Origin: a virus
Virus record (IMG/VR): IMGVR_UViG_3300032047_000030
Location: 1-45,284 of that record
Direction: 5' to 3' (one strand)
DNA length: 45,284 nt
The translations under genes were made by a program, and so were the position numbers. This document shows, piece after piece, positions 1-6,661 of the stretch (its first letter is position 1; every line of letters begins with the position of its first letter). The notes under the pieces are model-generated. The model was not told where the DNA came from, made no database searches, and was given only the letters and a program-made list of their open reading frames with translations.

Positions 1-945
1 TACCGGCTGTAACAGGTATCCCGCCTGACTCAAGATAAGCCATGTGCCGTGAGCCATGTCCAGTTCGTCCACGCTGTTGATCCGTCGAACCACGCCGGTT
101 TCTTCGCGAGGTTGGTACTTCTTTGGGAACCGATTTTGGATTCGACCCACTACCCGCTCTGCAAGGCTGTGGACAGTGCTTGGAATGCGGTAGCTCTGGG
201 TCAGCGTTTCTACCCCGCCATCCAGATTGATAAAATGATCAACATCCGCACCGGCCCATCTGTAAATCGCTTGGTCATCATCCCCGGCGCAGTACATCCG
301 CTCTGACTTATCATCTAGCAGATGGGCAATATCCCACTGTAAAGGACTGAGGTCCTGCGCCTCATCCAAAAAAGTTAATTTAAAATGTGGGCAGTACCTC
401 GCACCAGACTGCACAAACACGGCAAGCATGTCGGTAAAGTCGTACAGATTAAAACGGTGCTTATATTCGCGCAACGTCTTGTCAACGTAGTCCACCAGAC
501 TCCATTCCTCGTCAATGTCGCTGATGTTGTACTGTTCGCGCAGCGGCACCTTTCGTAGCCGTGCCAGATTGATAACCCCAAGAATCGGGTCAGCACTGCT
601 GTTAATAGACGGTAAGTCATCGTCCACCGTGGATTTTGTGCCGTTGAGCGTTACTCCACACACCTGAGATAATTCCCGGTAGTTTTCAGTCTGCATCACC
701 TGATCCCGTTTAATGTCGGTCAAGGTAAGGGCGAGACTATGCAGAGTCCTGAAGTTAGGCAGATCCTCTTTCGGACACAGATCAAAACGTTTCGCCGCCC
801 GTTCTTTGGCCTCGTTTGCTGCCTTGCGCGTAAAAGCCAGAAACGCAATATCCGTGGGCCGTGTGCCCTGCTCCAAGGCTTGGTCCACCATATCCAGCAA
901 TGTCGTGGTCTTACCCGTGCCGGGTGGACCAAAGATACGGAACAT
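1..945 (-). CDS. UvrD/Rep-like superfamily 1 helicase, C-terminus cut by window edge
   Basis: ATP-dependent DNA helicase, expected to unwind DNA during phage replication or recombination. The frame is open for 315 codons from an ATG at 945 to position 1 with no stop, so the C-terminal part lies outside the window. Visible SF1 motifs in order: Walker A GPPGTGKTTT (about residues 6-15, Lys12), motif Ia LAFTRKAANEAKER, a following FRTLHSLA, motif II DEAQDLS (from about residue 194), motif III GDDDQAIYRWAGAD, and motif IV-like LTQSYR. The Gln of DEAQ and GDDDQ are typical of the UvrD/PcrA group. The start overlaps the stop of the HTH gene (TGATG), implying coupled translation. The Walker A lies only five residues from the start, so the N-terminus is minimal. 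Family assignment is secure; the exact role is inferred. Confidence 0.9.
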   Translation of the reverse strand, partial: MFRIFGPPGTGKTTTLLDMVDQALEQGTRPTDIAFLAFTRKAANEAKERAAKRFDLCPKEDLPNFRTLHSLALTLTDIKRDQVMQTENYRELSQVCGVTLNGTKSTVDDDLPSINSSADPILGVINLARLRKVPLREQYNISDIDEEWSLVDYVDKTLREYKHRFNLYDFTDMLAVFVQSGARYCPHFKLTFLDEAQDLSPLQWDIAHLLDDKSERMYCAGDDDQAIYRWAGADVDHFINLDGGVETLTQSYRIPSTVHSLAERVVGRIQNRFPKKYQPREETGVVRRINSVDELDMAHGTWLILSQAGYLLQPV

Positions 946-1148
946 CAGTCTTCGCAGTTGGGGCAGCTACGTCGCGTGTAGTCCCCTTTTGCAAACCAAC
1001 TATCCTCGTTCTGGATTTTCATACGCTCGTAAACCTGACGAACACGTTCACGGGACAAACCCAAACGCTCACCAATAGCGGTGAACGTCATGTCCTCAAC
1101 GTGTCGCATTCGGTAGATTTCTGCATTTCTGTCTGATTTTTCTTCCAT
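945..1148 (-). CDS. Small sigma-70 region 4-like helix-turn-helix protein
   Basis: A 67-residue protein. Residues about 18-42 read as a helix-turn-helix close to sigma-70 region 4: FTAIGERLGLSRERVRQVYE matches the usual pattern of an Ile-Gly first helix, a short turn and a RERVRQ recognition helix. No other sigma domain is present, so it is a stand-alone region 4-like unit. The tail ends in a CPNC pair, which could hold a metal but lacks a visible partner pair. It sits between the primase and the UvrD-like helicase with one-base overlaps at both ends (TAATG and TGATG), so it is co-translated with replication genes. It may bind DNA, or the beta-flap of host RNA polymerase as region 4 does. It could equally be a plain HTH regulator; the function is inferred. 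Confidence 0.8.
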   Translation of the reverse strand: MEEKSDRNAEIYRMRHVEDMTFTAIGERLGLSRERVRQVYERMKIQNEDSWFAKGDYTRRSCPNCED

Positions 1149-2680
1149 TAGAACACTGCCTCTTTTGTTTCAAATTGTGGTGGATCAATTTCAATATTCA
1201 TTGCCTGAAAAGCGGGGATTACCCATACCCGCACACTTCTTCCTTTGATTTTCAATACTGTTGATTCGCCGTGAATATCTCGCAAACGCTGTGCGATCCG
1301 GTGACTCTTATATTCAAACCATTTGTTCTTCTTCAGGTAATTTTCAAAGTCCTTGAGCCTGAAATACGTCCTATTGATCTCTTCATCGGTCCACGGTCTG
1401 CGTAACAAAATCTCTTCTTTATCTTGCGCTTGCTGCATGTGGCGGCAAAATTCCTCAAGGTAGTCATAGAACTGACCGGCAATACTGGCATCCTGACTCA
1501 CCTCCACTATCGCACTCTCATTTTCTTTCATGTCCGTGAGCAGTGCGCTGATCCTGCTTTCCCACACCTGTTTACTAACAGAGCGCGGCATAAAGTTAAG
1601 TTGCTCCATACACGCTTTCTGGAAAGCACTCTGATTCATCAGACCCTCTGTATCCAGTTCTAACGGTTCGCTATTCACGTCCATAAACCAGACTGGCGGG
1701 GTGCTGTTGTATTTTCTCAGGTTGCCAATGCTTGCCCCCTGCACCGCTGACCCCACACCGAATTTGCGGGTGTGACAAAGCTCTCGATTGCAGTGCGCGT
1801 TGATGGGGGCATCACTGCATTTATAAGCGTAGTCTTTCCGCTGTACTTGCTTCGCTACAATGTTCACTTCATTGAGCGGCAACGGCGGATCTAAATACTG
1901 CATGTTGTAACTGAGGATCTCACTTTCCCAAGAATCAGGAAAAGCTTTCCGCAGGTAAACGCCAATGTTAAATAAACCATTGTTGCGACCACCCTCGCTG
2001 ATTTTGTCCGTGCAAAGAATCTGTAAACAAGGAGGGCCGTCTGCCAACAACTGCTTTTCCTTTACTTTAACGACCTGTAAAGCAATTACCTGCTCTGGGG
2101 TCTGCACATGTTCTTCGTAAAGCTCAAAGAACTCTTGTAACGTGGCGCTAGTACCATCATCCTGAATCGCGTACCGCAACCCCTCTTCCGCATTAAAATA
2201 CGGCAGATTAAGAAAGTTACCCACATCGCCGCGATCTAAATGCAGTTTGATCTGCTTTGGAAATATTTCGCTTTCTCCATAGCCTAATGCCGAAGCCATA
2301 CACTGCAACGCCTTCTGCATATCCTTGGCCTCGATATATTCTTTGGTAAAAAGAAAACAATGTGCGCCACCCGACTTGCTGCGACACACCACCAAAGGTA
2401 ATTTCATTTTGCGGATCTTCTGCACTAAAACCTTGTGATCGAGCGGGTATTGATCAACATCAATACACCCCCACTGGCACTCATCGTCCCGATTAATCGG
2501 GATGATTCCAATCCCCGTCTTGCCTTTTAGATGGTTCTCCCAGAGCACCGTGGTCCGTGATTCACGAATGACGGCAGCTTTGCCCTGCATTTTGCCTGTG
2601 GCACTCTCTTTTTCAATCTTGAAAGTGCCATACGCTTCTTGGAGTCCATCAAAAATATCAATAAATTTTTGAACGCTCAT
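1148..2680 (-). CDS. Archaeo-eukaryotic primase-polymerase (TOTE-type primase domain)
   Basis: A 510-residue protein resembling AEP-superfamily primases of the kind called TOTE conflict-system primase; it should prime or synthesise DNA at the phage fork. Visible signs: WGCIDVDQY with Asp74/Asp76 (catalytic DxD), CRSKSGGAHCFLF (about residues 99-111, the S-x-GG-x-H nucleotide-binding signature), EIFPKQ (138-143) and GNFLNLPYF (154-162). A C-terminal region has Cys288, Cys297 and Cys302 (C-x8-C-x4-C) plus an earlier GPPCLQILC, like the PriCT-type segment of phage primases; metal binding is inferred. I chose ATG 2680, which has GGAG six bases upstream. The GTG at 2692 lies inside that ribosome site and is unlikely. 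A hairpin terminator sits just upstream. The stop overlaps the next start. Confidence 0.85.
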   Translation of the reverse strand: MSVQKFIDIFDGLQEAYGTFKIEKESATGKMQGKAAVIRESRTTVLWENHLKGKTGIGIIPINRDDECQWGCIDVDQYPLDHKVLVQKIRKMKLPLVVCRSKSGGAHCFLFTKEYIEAKDMQKALQCMASALGYGESEIFPKQIKLHLDRGDVGNFLNLPYFNAEEGLRYAIQDDGTSATLQEFFELYEEHVQTPEQVIALQVVKVKEKQLLADGPPCLQILCTDKISEGGRNNGLFNIGVYLRKAFPDSWESEILSYNMQYLDPPLPLNEVNIVAKQVQRKDYAYKCSDAPINAHCNRELCHTRKFGVGSAVQGASIGNLRKYNSTPPVWFMDVNSEPLELDTEGLMNQSAFQKACMEQLNFMPRSVSKQVWESRISALLTDMKENESAIVEVSQDASIAGQFYDYLEEFCRHMQQAQDKEEILLRRPWTDEEINRTYFRLKDFENYLKKNKWFEYKSHRIAQRLRDIHGESTVLKIKGRSVRVWVIPAFQAMNIEIDPPQFETKEAVF

Positions 2681-2695
2681 GTAACACTCCACCCG

Positions 2696-2724
2696 AAAAA
2701 CAAAAAGGGCGACTCACGCCGCCC
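2696..2724 (-). terminator. Hairpin terminator or attenuator upstream of primase
   Basis: On the minus strand a GGGCG / CGCCC stem with an eight-base loop (2707-2724) is followed by TTTTTGTTTTT (2706-2696). It lies after the ssDNA-binding-like gene and directly before the ribosome site of the primase, so it probably lets only part of the transcription through, lowering primase expression. The stem is short (5 bp), so partial termination is more likely than a full stop. Confidence 0.6.
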
Positions 2725-2732
2725 CGCAGCAA

Positions 2733-3506
2733 TCAAAATACTTCTTTTGTTGCCTTTTGCTCTTCTTGCTCGTGTTTAACGAGAACATCACCCTCAGAGA
2801 TTGAATCGTGAAACTCTTTGGCCTTAACGTATAATCCCTTATCCGTGATCGGTCCCACACGGGACATCTCCCAACCGTGCCAAGACCCTTTGGAGTTCTC
2901 CTCCTTCACGGTTTTAAGCGCATAAATGTGAGAGTATCGCGGTGGATTGAACGGCCCGTTAGCGCCCATCATCTGAACGGACTGCATCATGCTGTTCCAC
3001 TTCCGGCTCTTTTTTAGCTGCGTCGATTTCATCGCAATCAGTGCCGTTTCCGCTGACCCATCCTCGTTGATAACGACGACGAAATGTTGATGGGTCTCTT
3101 CGATATATTCACCGCTACCGCCGACCACATACTCTTTGTTATCGTCAGGCGACCGCTCCGTTTTAGGCATTTCTTGACCCGGCTCATAAATCGCCTGTGG
3201 TGCTCCAGACCCCTCGCCACGAGGTGCCCAACAGATGAAACGTCGTTGGTAAGCGCAAGGGATCACGTTGATTCCCTCCGCACCCGCATAAACATTAGCC
3301 GTCACAGTGTTGTAGATGTCGCCTTTTCGAGCATCTGTATCTGCGTCATCCAAAACAGGATCGTTTCCAGAAAGAACCTTCAGAAAAGGTAACGCAAGAT
3401 CCTCTTGCCCCATGTCCTGCAAGCCAGAACCCGCGTCGTCCTCAAACAAATTCAAAACTTCCGTACTAACTTCCGTGCTTGCTTTTTCTTTTAATGCTTT
3501 TGCCAT
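2733..3506 (-). CDS. Conserved phage protein, ssDNA-binding-like
   Basis: A 257-residue acidic protein. The N-terminal pattern (LNLFEDDAGSGLQDMGQEDL then ALPFLKVLSGNDPVL), followed by GDIYNTVT and INVIPCAYQRRFICWAPR, is one I recall from phage proteins next to replication genes, sometimes labelled single-strand DNA-binding. No OB-fold motif can be proven by eye, so that role is inferred from memory and context. ATG 3506 was chosen because AGGAG lies nine bases upstream; a GTG at 3512 would be only three bases from it. The gene starts two bases after the stop of the coiled-coil gene and is followed by a terminator-like hairpin. It probably acts with the primase and helicases at the fork. Confidence 0.75.
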   Translation of the reverse strand: MAKALKEKASTEVSTEVLNLFEDDAGSGLQDMGQEDLALPFLKVLSGNDPVLDDADTDARKGDIYNTVTANVYAGAEGINVIPCAYQRRFICWAPRGEGSGAPQAIYEPGQEMPKTERSPDDNKEYVVGGSGEYIEETHQHFVVVINEDGSAETALIAMKSTQLKKSRKWNSMMQSVQMMGANGPFNPPRYSHIYALKTVKEENSKGSWHGWEMSRVGPITDKGLYVKAKEFHDSISEGDVLVKHEQEEQKATKEVF

Positions 3507-3508
3507 GA

Positions 3509-4087
3509 TCACTTGCTCCTCTTAATCGTAGCTCGTTGTCCAATAAACGCCCCGAACAAATCCATCGGGAACTCGTTTCCATTTGCGGTCTGCTCTTTTA
3601 TCCACGCTCGAAGCGTCTGCGGATGAACCGCAGTTTTTTGCTCTGGAACAAACCCTTTCTCTTCAGCCATTGTTGAAAAGGCAGCAGCCTGATCATCTTC
3701 ACCCCGCCCGAATTGACAGGTAACAGTGTTTTTGATGATGTCATCGTGACCGTGATCTCGCAACCAACTGTGCGCCTCTTCCTTATTCGCTTGGGTGATA
3801 CTGCCGCCAAACGTTTGTTTAACTACAACCTCTGAACCGTCATCGAGCGAGAACTTACTGATGCCCATTTCGTTGAGCATGGCAGGAAGTTCCTCGTCAG
3901 TAAGCGTCAGGAGTTTTTTCTTGTGGTCTTTGATCTGACGCTCCAGATCATCAATCGTGGTTTCTGTTGCTAAGATTTGTCGAGAAATAGCAGCGACAGA
4001 CGACAGCCCATCTTGATCTACTTTCTCTAGGGATGAGGCTTTTTTTGCCTCAAATTCAGATTCAAACATCTCATTCAAATCATTCAT
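3509..4087 (-). CDS. Coiled-coil phage protein in replication operon
   Basis: A 192-residue protein of unknown function and the first leftward gene of the replication block. Residues about 30-60 (ILATETTIDDLERQIKDHKK) form a likely coiled coil. The middle has a small fold around AMLNEMGISKFSLDDGSEV, followed by HSWLRDHGHDDIIKNT. I recall similar proteins in many phages as unnamed conserved proteins; nothing catalytic is visible. The start at 4087 has AGAGGA about six bases upstream. A longer reading back to 4168 would run through the promoter region and is rejected. It is transcribed from the leftward half of the symmetric promoter at 4127-4169 and ends TGA just before the next gene. Confidence 0.8.
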   Translation of the reverse strand: MNDLNEMFESEFEAKKASSLEKVDQDGLSSVAAISRQILATETTIDDLERQIKDHKKKLLTLTDEELPAMLNEMGISKFSLDDGSEVVVKQTFGGSITQANKEEAHSWLRDHGHDDIIKNTVTCQFGRGEDDQAAAFSTMAEEKGFVPEQKTAVHPQTLRAWIKEQTANGNEFPMDLFGAFIGQRATIKRSK

Positions 4088-4127
4088 CGTGTTTCCTCTA
4101 TCGTGGTTAGAAGGCACCGTTTGGGCC

Positions 4128-4155
4128 TTGACAATTACCCATATTATTCTATAGT
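4128..4155 (+). promoter_or_regulatory. Rightward sigma70-like promoter for the SNF2 helicase
   Basis: TTGACA at 4128-4133 is a perfect -35 box. After 16 bases, TATAGT at 4150-4155 matches the -10 consensus at five of six positions. Transcription would start near 4162 and reach the helicase ATG at 4182. A ribosome site AAGAGGA (4167-4173) sits eight bases before that ATG. Confidence 0.75.
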
Positions 4156-4168
4156 AGGAGAATGTCAA
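4141..4168 (-). promoter_or_regulatory. Leftward promoter overlapping the rightward one
   Basis: On the minus strand TTGACA occupies 4168-4163, and after 16 bases TAATAT (4146-4141) is a four-of-six -10 box. It would drive the leftward replication operon starting at 4087. It shares its DNA with the rightward promoter in mirror-image fashion: CTTGACA (4127-4133) and TGTCAAG (4163-4169) form an exact inverted repeat. Confidence 0.55.
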
Positions 4169-4181
4169 GAGGAATAATCAG

Positions 4182-5627
4182 ATGAACTTTAATTTTAAAA
4201 CTGAGCCGTATGAGCACCAGTTAACAGCCCTAGAAGACTCGTGGGCCGCGCCTCATTATGCGTTGCTCATGGAGATGGGCACCGGTAAAACAAAAGTCGC
4301 GCTTGATACGATGGTCAAGCTGTGGGAAGAAAGAAAGATTTCTGCCGCGTTAGTTATTGCCCCAAAGGGGGTGTATGACAACTGGATAAAAAACGAAATC
4401 CCGACTCACGTTCCCACCGAAATCGAACCTTTAATATTACGTTGGCAACCAAACATTAGCAAGAAATATGAAGATGAAGTGTCCCGGTTTCTGTTTGACC
4501 AGACAGGGGCGTTAAAAATTTTTGTGATGAACGTCGAAGCTTTCTCTACGCCAAAAGGCACAAAGGTGGCGAACACGTTTTGCAAACATCACCCAGACAA
4601 TCTGGTGATTGTGGACGAAAGCACCACGATTAAAAACCGCAAGGCGCAGCGCACCAAAAACATCGTATCGCTCAATAAAGTCAGTAAATATCGTCGCATT
4701 CTGACAGGTTCACCCATTACAAAATCACCAATGGATTTGTTCAGCCAATGTTTGTTTCTGGACAAAAAGGCCTTGGGATTTGAGAATTATTTCGCGTTCC
4801 AAGCGCGTTACAGCATCCTTGCCCGCCGTGTCATCAACAACCGCAGCTTTCAGGAAGTTACAGGGTATCGCAGACTGGACGAACTGACTGAAAAGTTAGA
4901 GCACTTTTCCAACAGAGTATTGAAGAAAGATTGCCTTGATCTGCCTGATAAAATTTATATGCGGCGCGATGTGGACCTGACCGACGAACAGGTTAAACTG
5001 TACCGACAAATGCAGAAGCTGGCACTTGCCAAACTAGAAAATGGTGAGCTTGCAACGACCCAAAGTGTGCTTACCCAAATCATGCGTTTACAACAGATTT
5101 GTTGTGGTTTCCTGCAGCCAGACGAGGGTGACCTGCAACCTATCCCCAGTAAGCGTATGAGCGCCCTCAGAGAGATTGTGGACGAGGCGGATGGTAAGGT
5201 CATTATCTGGGCAACGTACCGTCACGACATTGCTAGGATCTCTGAGATGCTGCAAAAAGAGTTCGGTCCAAGATCCGTGGCTTCATATTTTGGAGACACG
5301 CCACAGAATGAGCGGCAGGAGATCGTGAATCGGTTTCAAGACCCCCTTTGCGATTTACGGTTTTTTGTCGCTCAACCCAAAACAGGCGGCTACGGTATTA
5401 CGCTCACGGAAGCAAGCACCGTAGTGTACTACAGCAACAGTTACGATTTGGAGATCCGCCTCCAGAGCGAGGACCGCGCACACCGGATCGGGCAGAAAAA
5501 CGCCGTTACCTATATTGATCTGGTATCGCCAAACACCATCGATGAAAAAATCCTGAAAGCATTACGCAGTAAAATTAACATTGCGAGTGAGGTCTTGAAC
5601 GAGGACGTAGCATCTTGGCTCAGTTAA
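4182..5627 (+). CDS. SNF2-type superfamily 2 helicase
   Basis: A 481-residue DNA-dependent ATPase and the only gene on the plus strand. Motifs in order: a Q-motif-like YEHQLTAL near residue 12, Walker A MEMGTGKTK (Lys36), motif Ia VIAPKGVYDNW, motif II DEST (145-148) with TTIKNRKAQRTK, motif III ILTGSPITKSP. The C-terminal lobe has VIIWATYRHDI, GYGITLTEA and motif VI QSEDRAHRIGQ (428-438), which is typical of SWI2/SNF2. In phages such proteins accompany replication or recombination; the substrate is not evident. It has its own promoter and ribosome site. Its stop overlaps the convergent small gene at 5624, and no strong terminator follows, so opposing transcripts may collide there. Confidence 0.92.
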   Translation: MNFNFKTEPYEHQLTALEDSWAAPHYALLMEMGTGKTKVALDTMVKLWEERKISAALVIAPKGVYDNWIKNEIPTHVPTEIEPLILRWQPNISKKYEDEVSRFLFDQTGALKIFVMNVEAFSTPKGTKVANTFCKHHPDNLVIVDESTTIKNRKAQRTKNIVSLNKVSKYRRILTGSPITKSPMDLFSQCLFLDKKALGFENYFAFQARYSILARRVINNRSFQEVTGYRRLDELTEKLEHFSNRVLKKDCLDLPDKIYMRRDVDLTDEQVKLYRQMQKLALAKLENGELATTQSVLTQIMRLQQICCGFLQPDEGDLQPIPSKRMSALREIVDEADGKVIIWATYRHDIARISEMLQKEFGPRSVASYFGDTPQNERQEIVNRFQDPLCDLRFFVAQPKTGGYGITLTEASTVVYYSNSYDLEIRLQSEDRAHRIGQKNAVTYIDLVSPNTIDEKILKALRSKINIASEVLNEDVASWLS

Positions 5628-5839
5628 TCGTAAAACACCTCTGTTTTTTGAACCCTGCGGGGCACACAGTAACAGGTGATCTTTTGCTGCGGATGGTATC
5701 GTTTGTCCCGAAAACGGGTCTTACCTGACTCTATCGCTGTAGCAAACGTGTTGCAGCGATAAATGTCACGAAATAACATTTTGTTATCTGACACAACATT
5801 ATTATCTACAATTACCACTAACAAAAACGCCATTAACAT
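5624..5839 (-). CDS. Small hypothetical protein with hydrophobic N-terminus
   Basis: A 71-codon frame of unknown function. It starts with about ten hydrophobic residues (MLMAFLLVVIV), then becomes basic with a CYCVPRRVQK stretch near the end. The first segment could be a short signal or anchor, but it lacks the usual preceding basic residues. The start overlaps the end of the upstream gene by seven bases, and the end overlaps the tail of the convergent SNF2 gene by four bases. The upstream ribosome site is weak (TAGG). It fits the packed leftward gene order but may be spurious. Confidence 0.45.
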   Translation of the reverse strand: MLMAFLLVVIVDNNVVSDNKMLFRDIYRCNTFATAIESGKTRFRDKRYHPQQKITCYCVPRRVQKTEVFYD

Positions 5840-6384
5840 TTTTGCCTACCACATTCACGGATGTTTTTAAGTATTCGTCTATTATTTTTTAGTTTTTGTT
5901 TGGCCTGATGCAGTTCATATTGCTCGTATAATACTTTAGAGCCATAACCAGTAACAACCAGCGTTATTGTGAAGGTAACGATAAGCGCAACCACCATCAC
6001 CGCTCTGACTTTCCGTTGTCTTTCTTTTCTTCTGAGATGTACAGTTTTTAAATATTTTTCATGCTCCCGTTGGCTTTGGACACGAATGCGTTGAGCATCC
6101 TGCCATATATCGATGCATCCGCTCATTAAGCAGACATCTTTAATTTGTGTTTCTACGTTTTTAATTTTGCGACGGTGGATACTTAGATCCATCGCCTCTT
6201 TCTGAGTTAGTGGGCGCTTACGTTTGGTCTTCTTTTCCCACTTATCTAGCTTCTCTGAAGTCTCACTGAAGCGTCCTAAAAGCCTAGCAGCATCCTGTGC
6301 GTTGGCCTTCGTTTCTTTATAACTAGATACGGCACTGTTAATAGCACTGAGGGCACTTCCTATTGCTGCTAACTCCGCGAACAT
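5833..6384 (-). CDS. Hypothetical protein with coiled-coil and one membrane segment
   Basis: A 183-residue protein. The N-terminus (AAIGSALSAINSAVSSYKET) is a small-residue helix of the sort seen in phage virion proteins. Residues about 22-125 are highly charged and likely helical. One clear membrane segment lies at about 128-148 (VMVVALIVTFTITLVV), preceded by the basic run RRKERQRKVR, and the tail is again basic. It is the penultimate gene of the leftward structural block, following the large ejection-type proteins, so it could be a membrane-associated virion or host-envelope protein. No family is recognised. The upstream CAGG is a moderate ribosome site. Confidence 0.7.
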   Translation of the reverse strand: MFAELAAIGSALSAINSAVSSYKETKANAQDAARLLGRFSETSEKLDKWEKKTKRKRPLTQKEAMDLSIHRRKIKNVETQIKDVCLMSGCIDIWQDAQRIRVQSQREHEKYLKTVHLRRKERQRKVRAVMVVALIVTFTITLVVTGYGSKVLYEQYELHQAKQKLKNNRRILKNIRECGRQKC

Positions 6385-6404
6385 ATTTTAGCCTGTTTTT
6401 GGGT

Positions 6405-6659
6405 TTATGAGCTAGGCTTTTGGTTTTCTAAAAGAGTTTGGTAAGCTTCCGTTAAAATGTAAATGACATCTTCAATTTCTGAAGAATCTAACCACATTTT
6501 TACAGACTTGTTTTTTTCAACCTGTTCCAACAACACACCGGGCACCTGACCCGACGTATTTTTTACATATACTTTTGCTCGATATTTAACAAATTTATTC
6601 TGCCTTATCTTGTGAAGATATTCGTCCATGTGCGTAACGTTGTTTTTTAACTTCTGCAC
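6405..6659 (-). CDS. Small hypothetical protein
   Basis: An 84-residue protein with no recognised family, mixed charge and no membrane segment; residues about 60-78 (EIEDVIYILTEAYQTLLENQ) look helical. The frame begins at a GTG two bases after the stop of the 1279-residue gene, which suggests coupled translation. An internal ATG at 6629 would give a 74-residue product but has no ribosome site. It lies in the same leftward series as its neighbours. The start is uncertain. Confidence 0.6.
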   Translation of the reverse strand: MQKLKNNVTHMDEYLHKIRQNKFVKYRAKVYVKNTSGQVPGVLLEQVEKNKSVKMWLDSSEIEDVIYILTEAYQTLLENQKPSS

Positions 6660-6661
6660 AA

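Noticed and set aside
4088-4168. N-terminal extension of the coiled-coil replication gene to 4168
   Set aside because: The extra codons read through both promoter boxes, and ATG 4087 has a good ribosome site.
1148-5627. A complete defence (TOTE-type conflict) island
   Set aside because: The primase and two helicases resemble such systems, but the expected nuclease was not seen. The genes sit in a phage core operon with replication-type neighbours, so a replication role is simpler.
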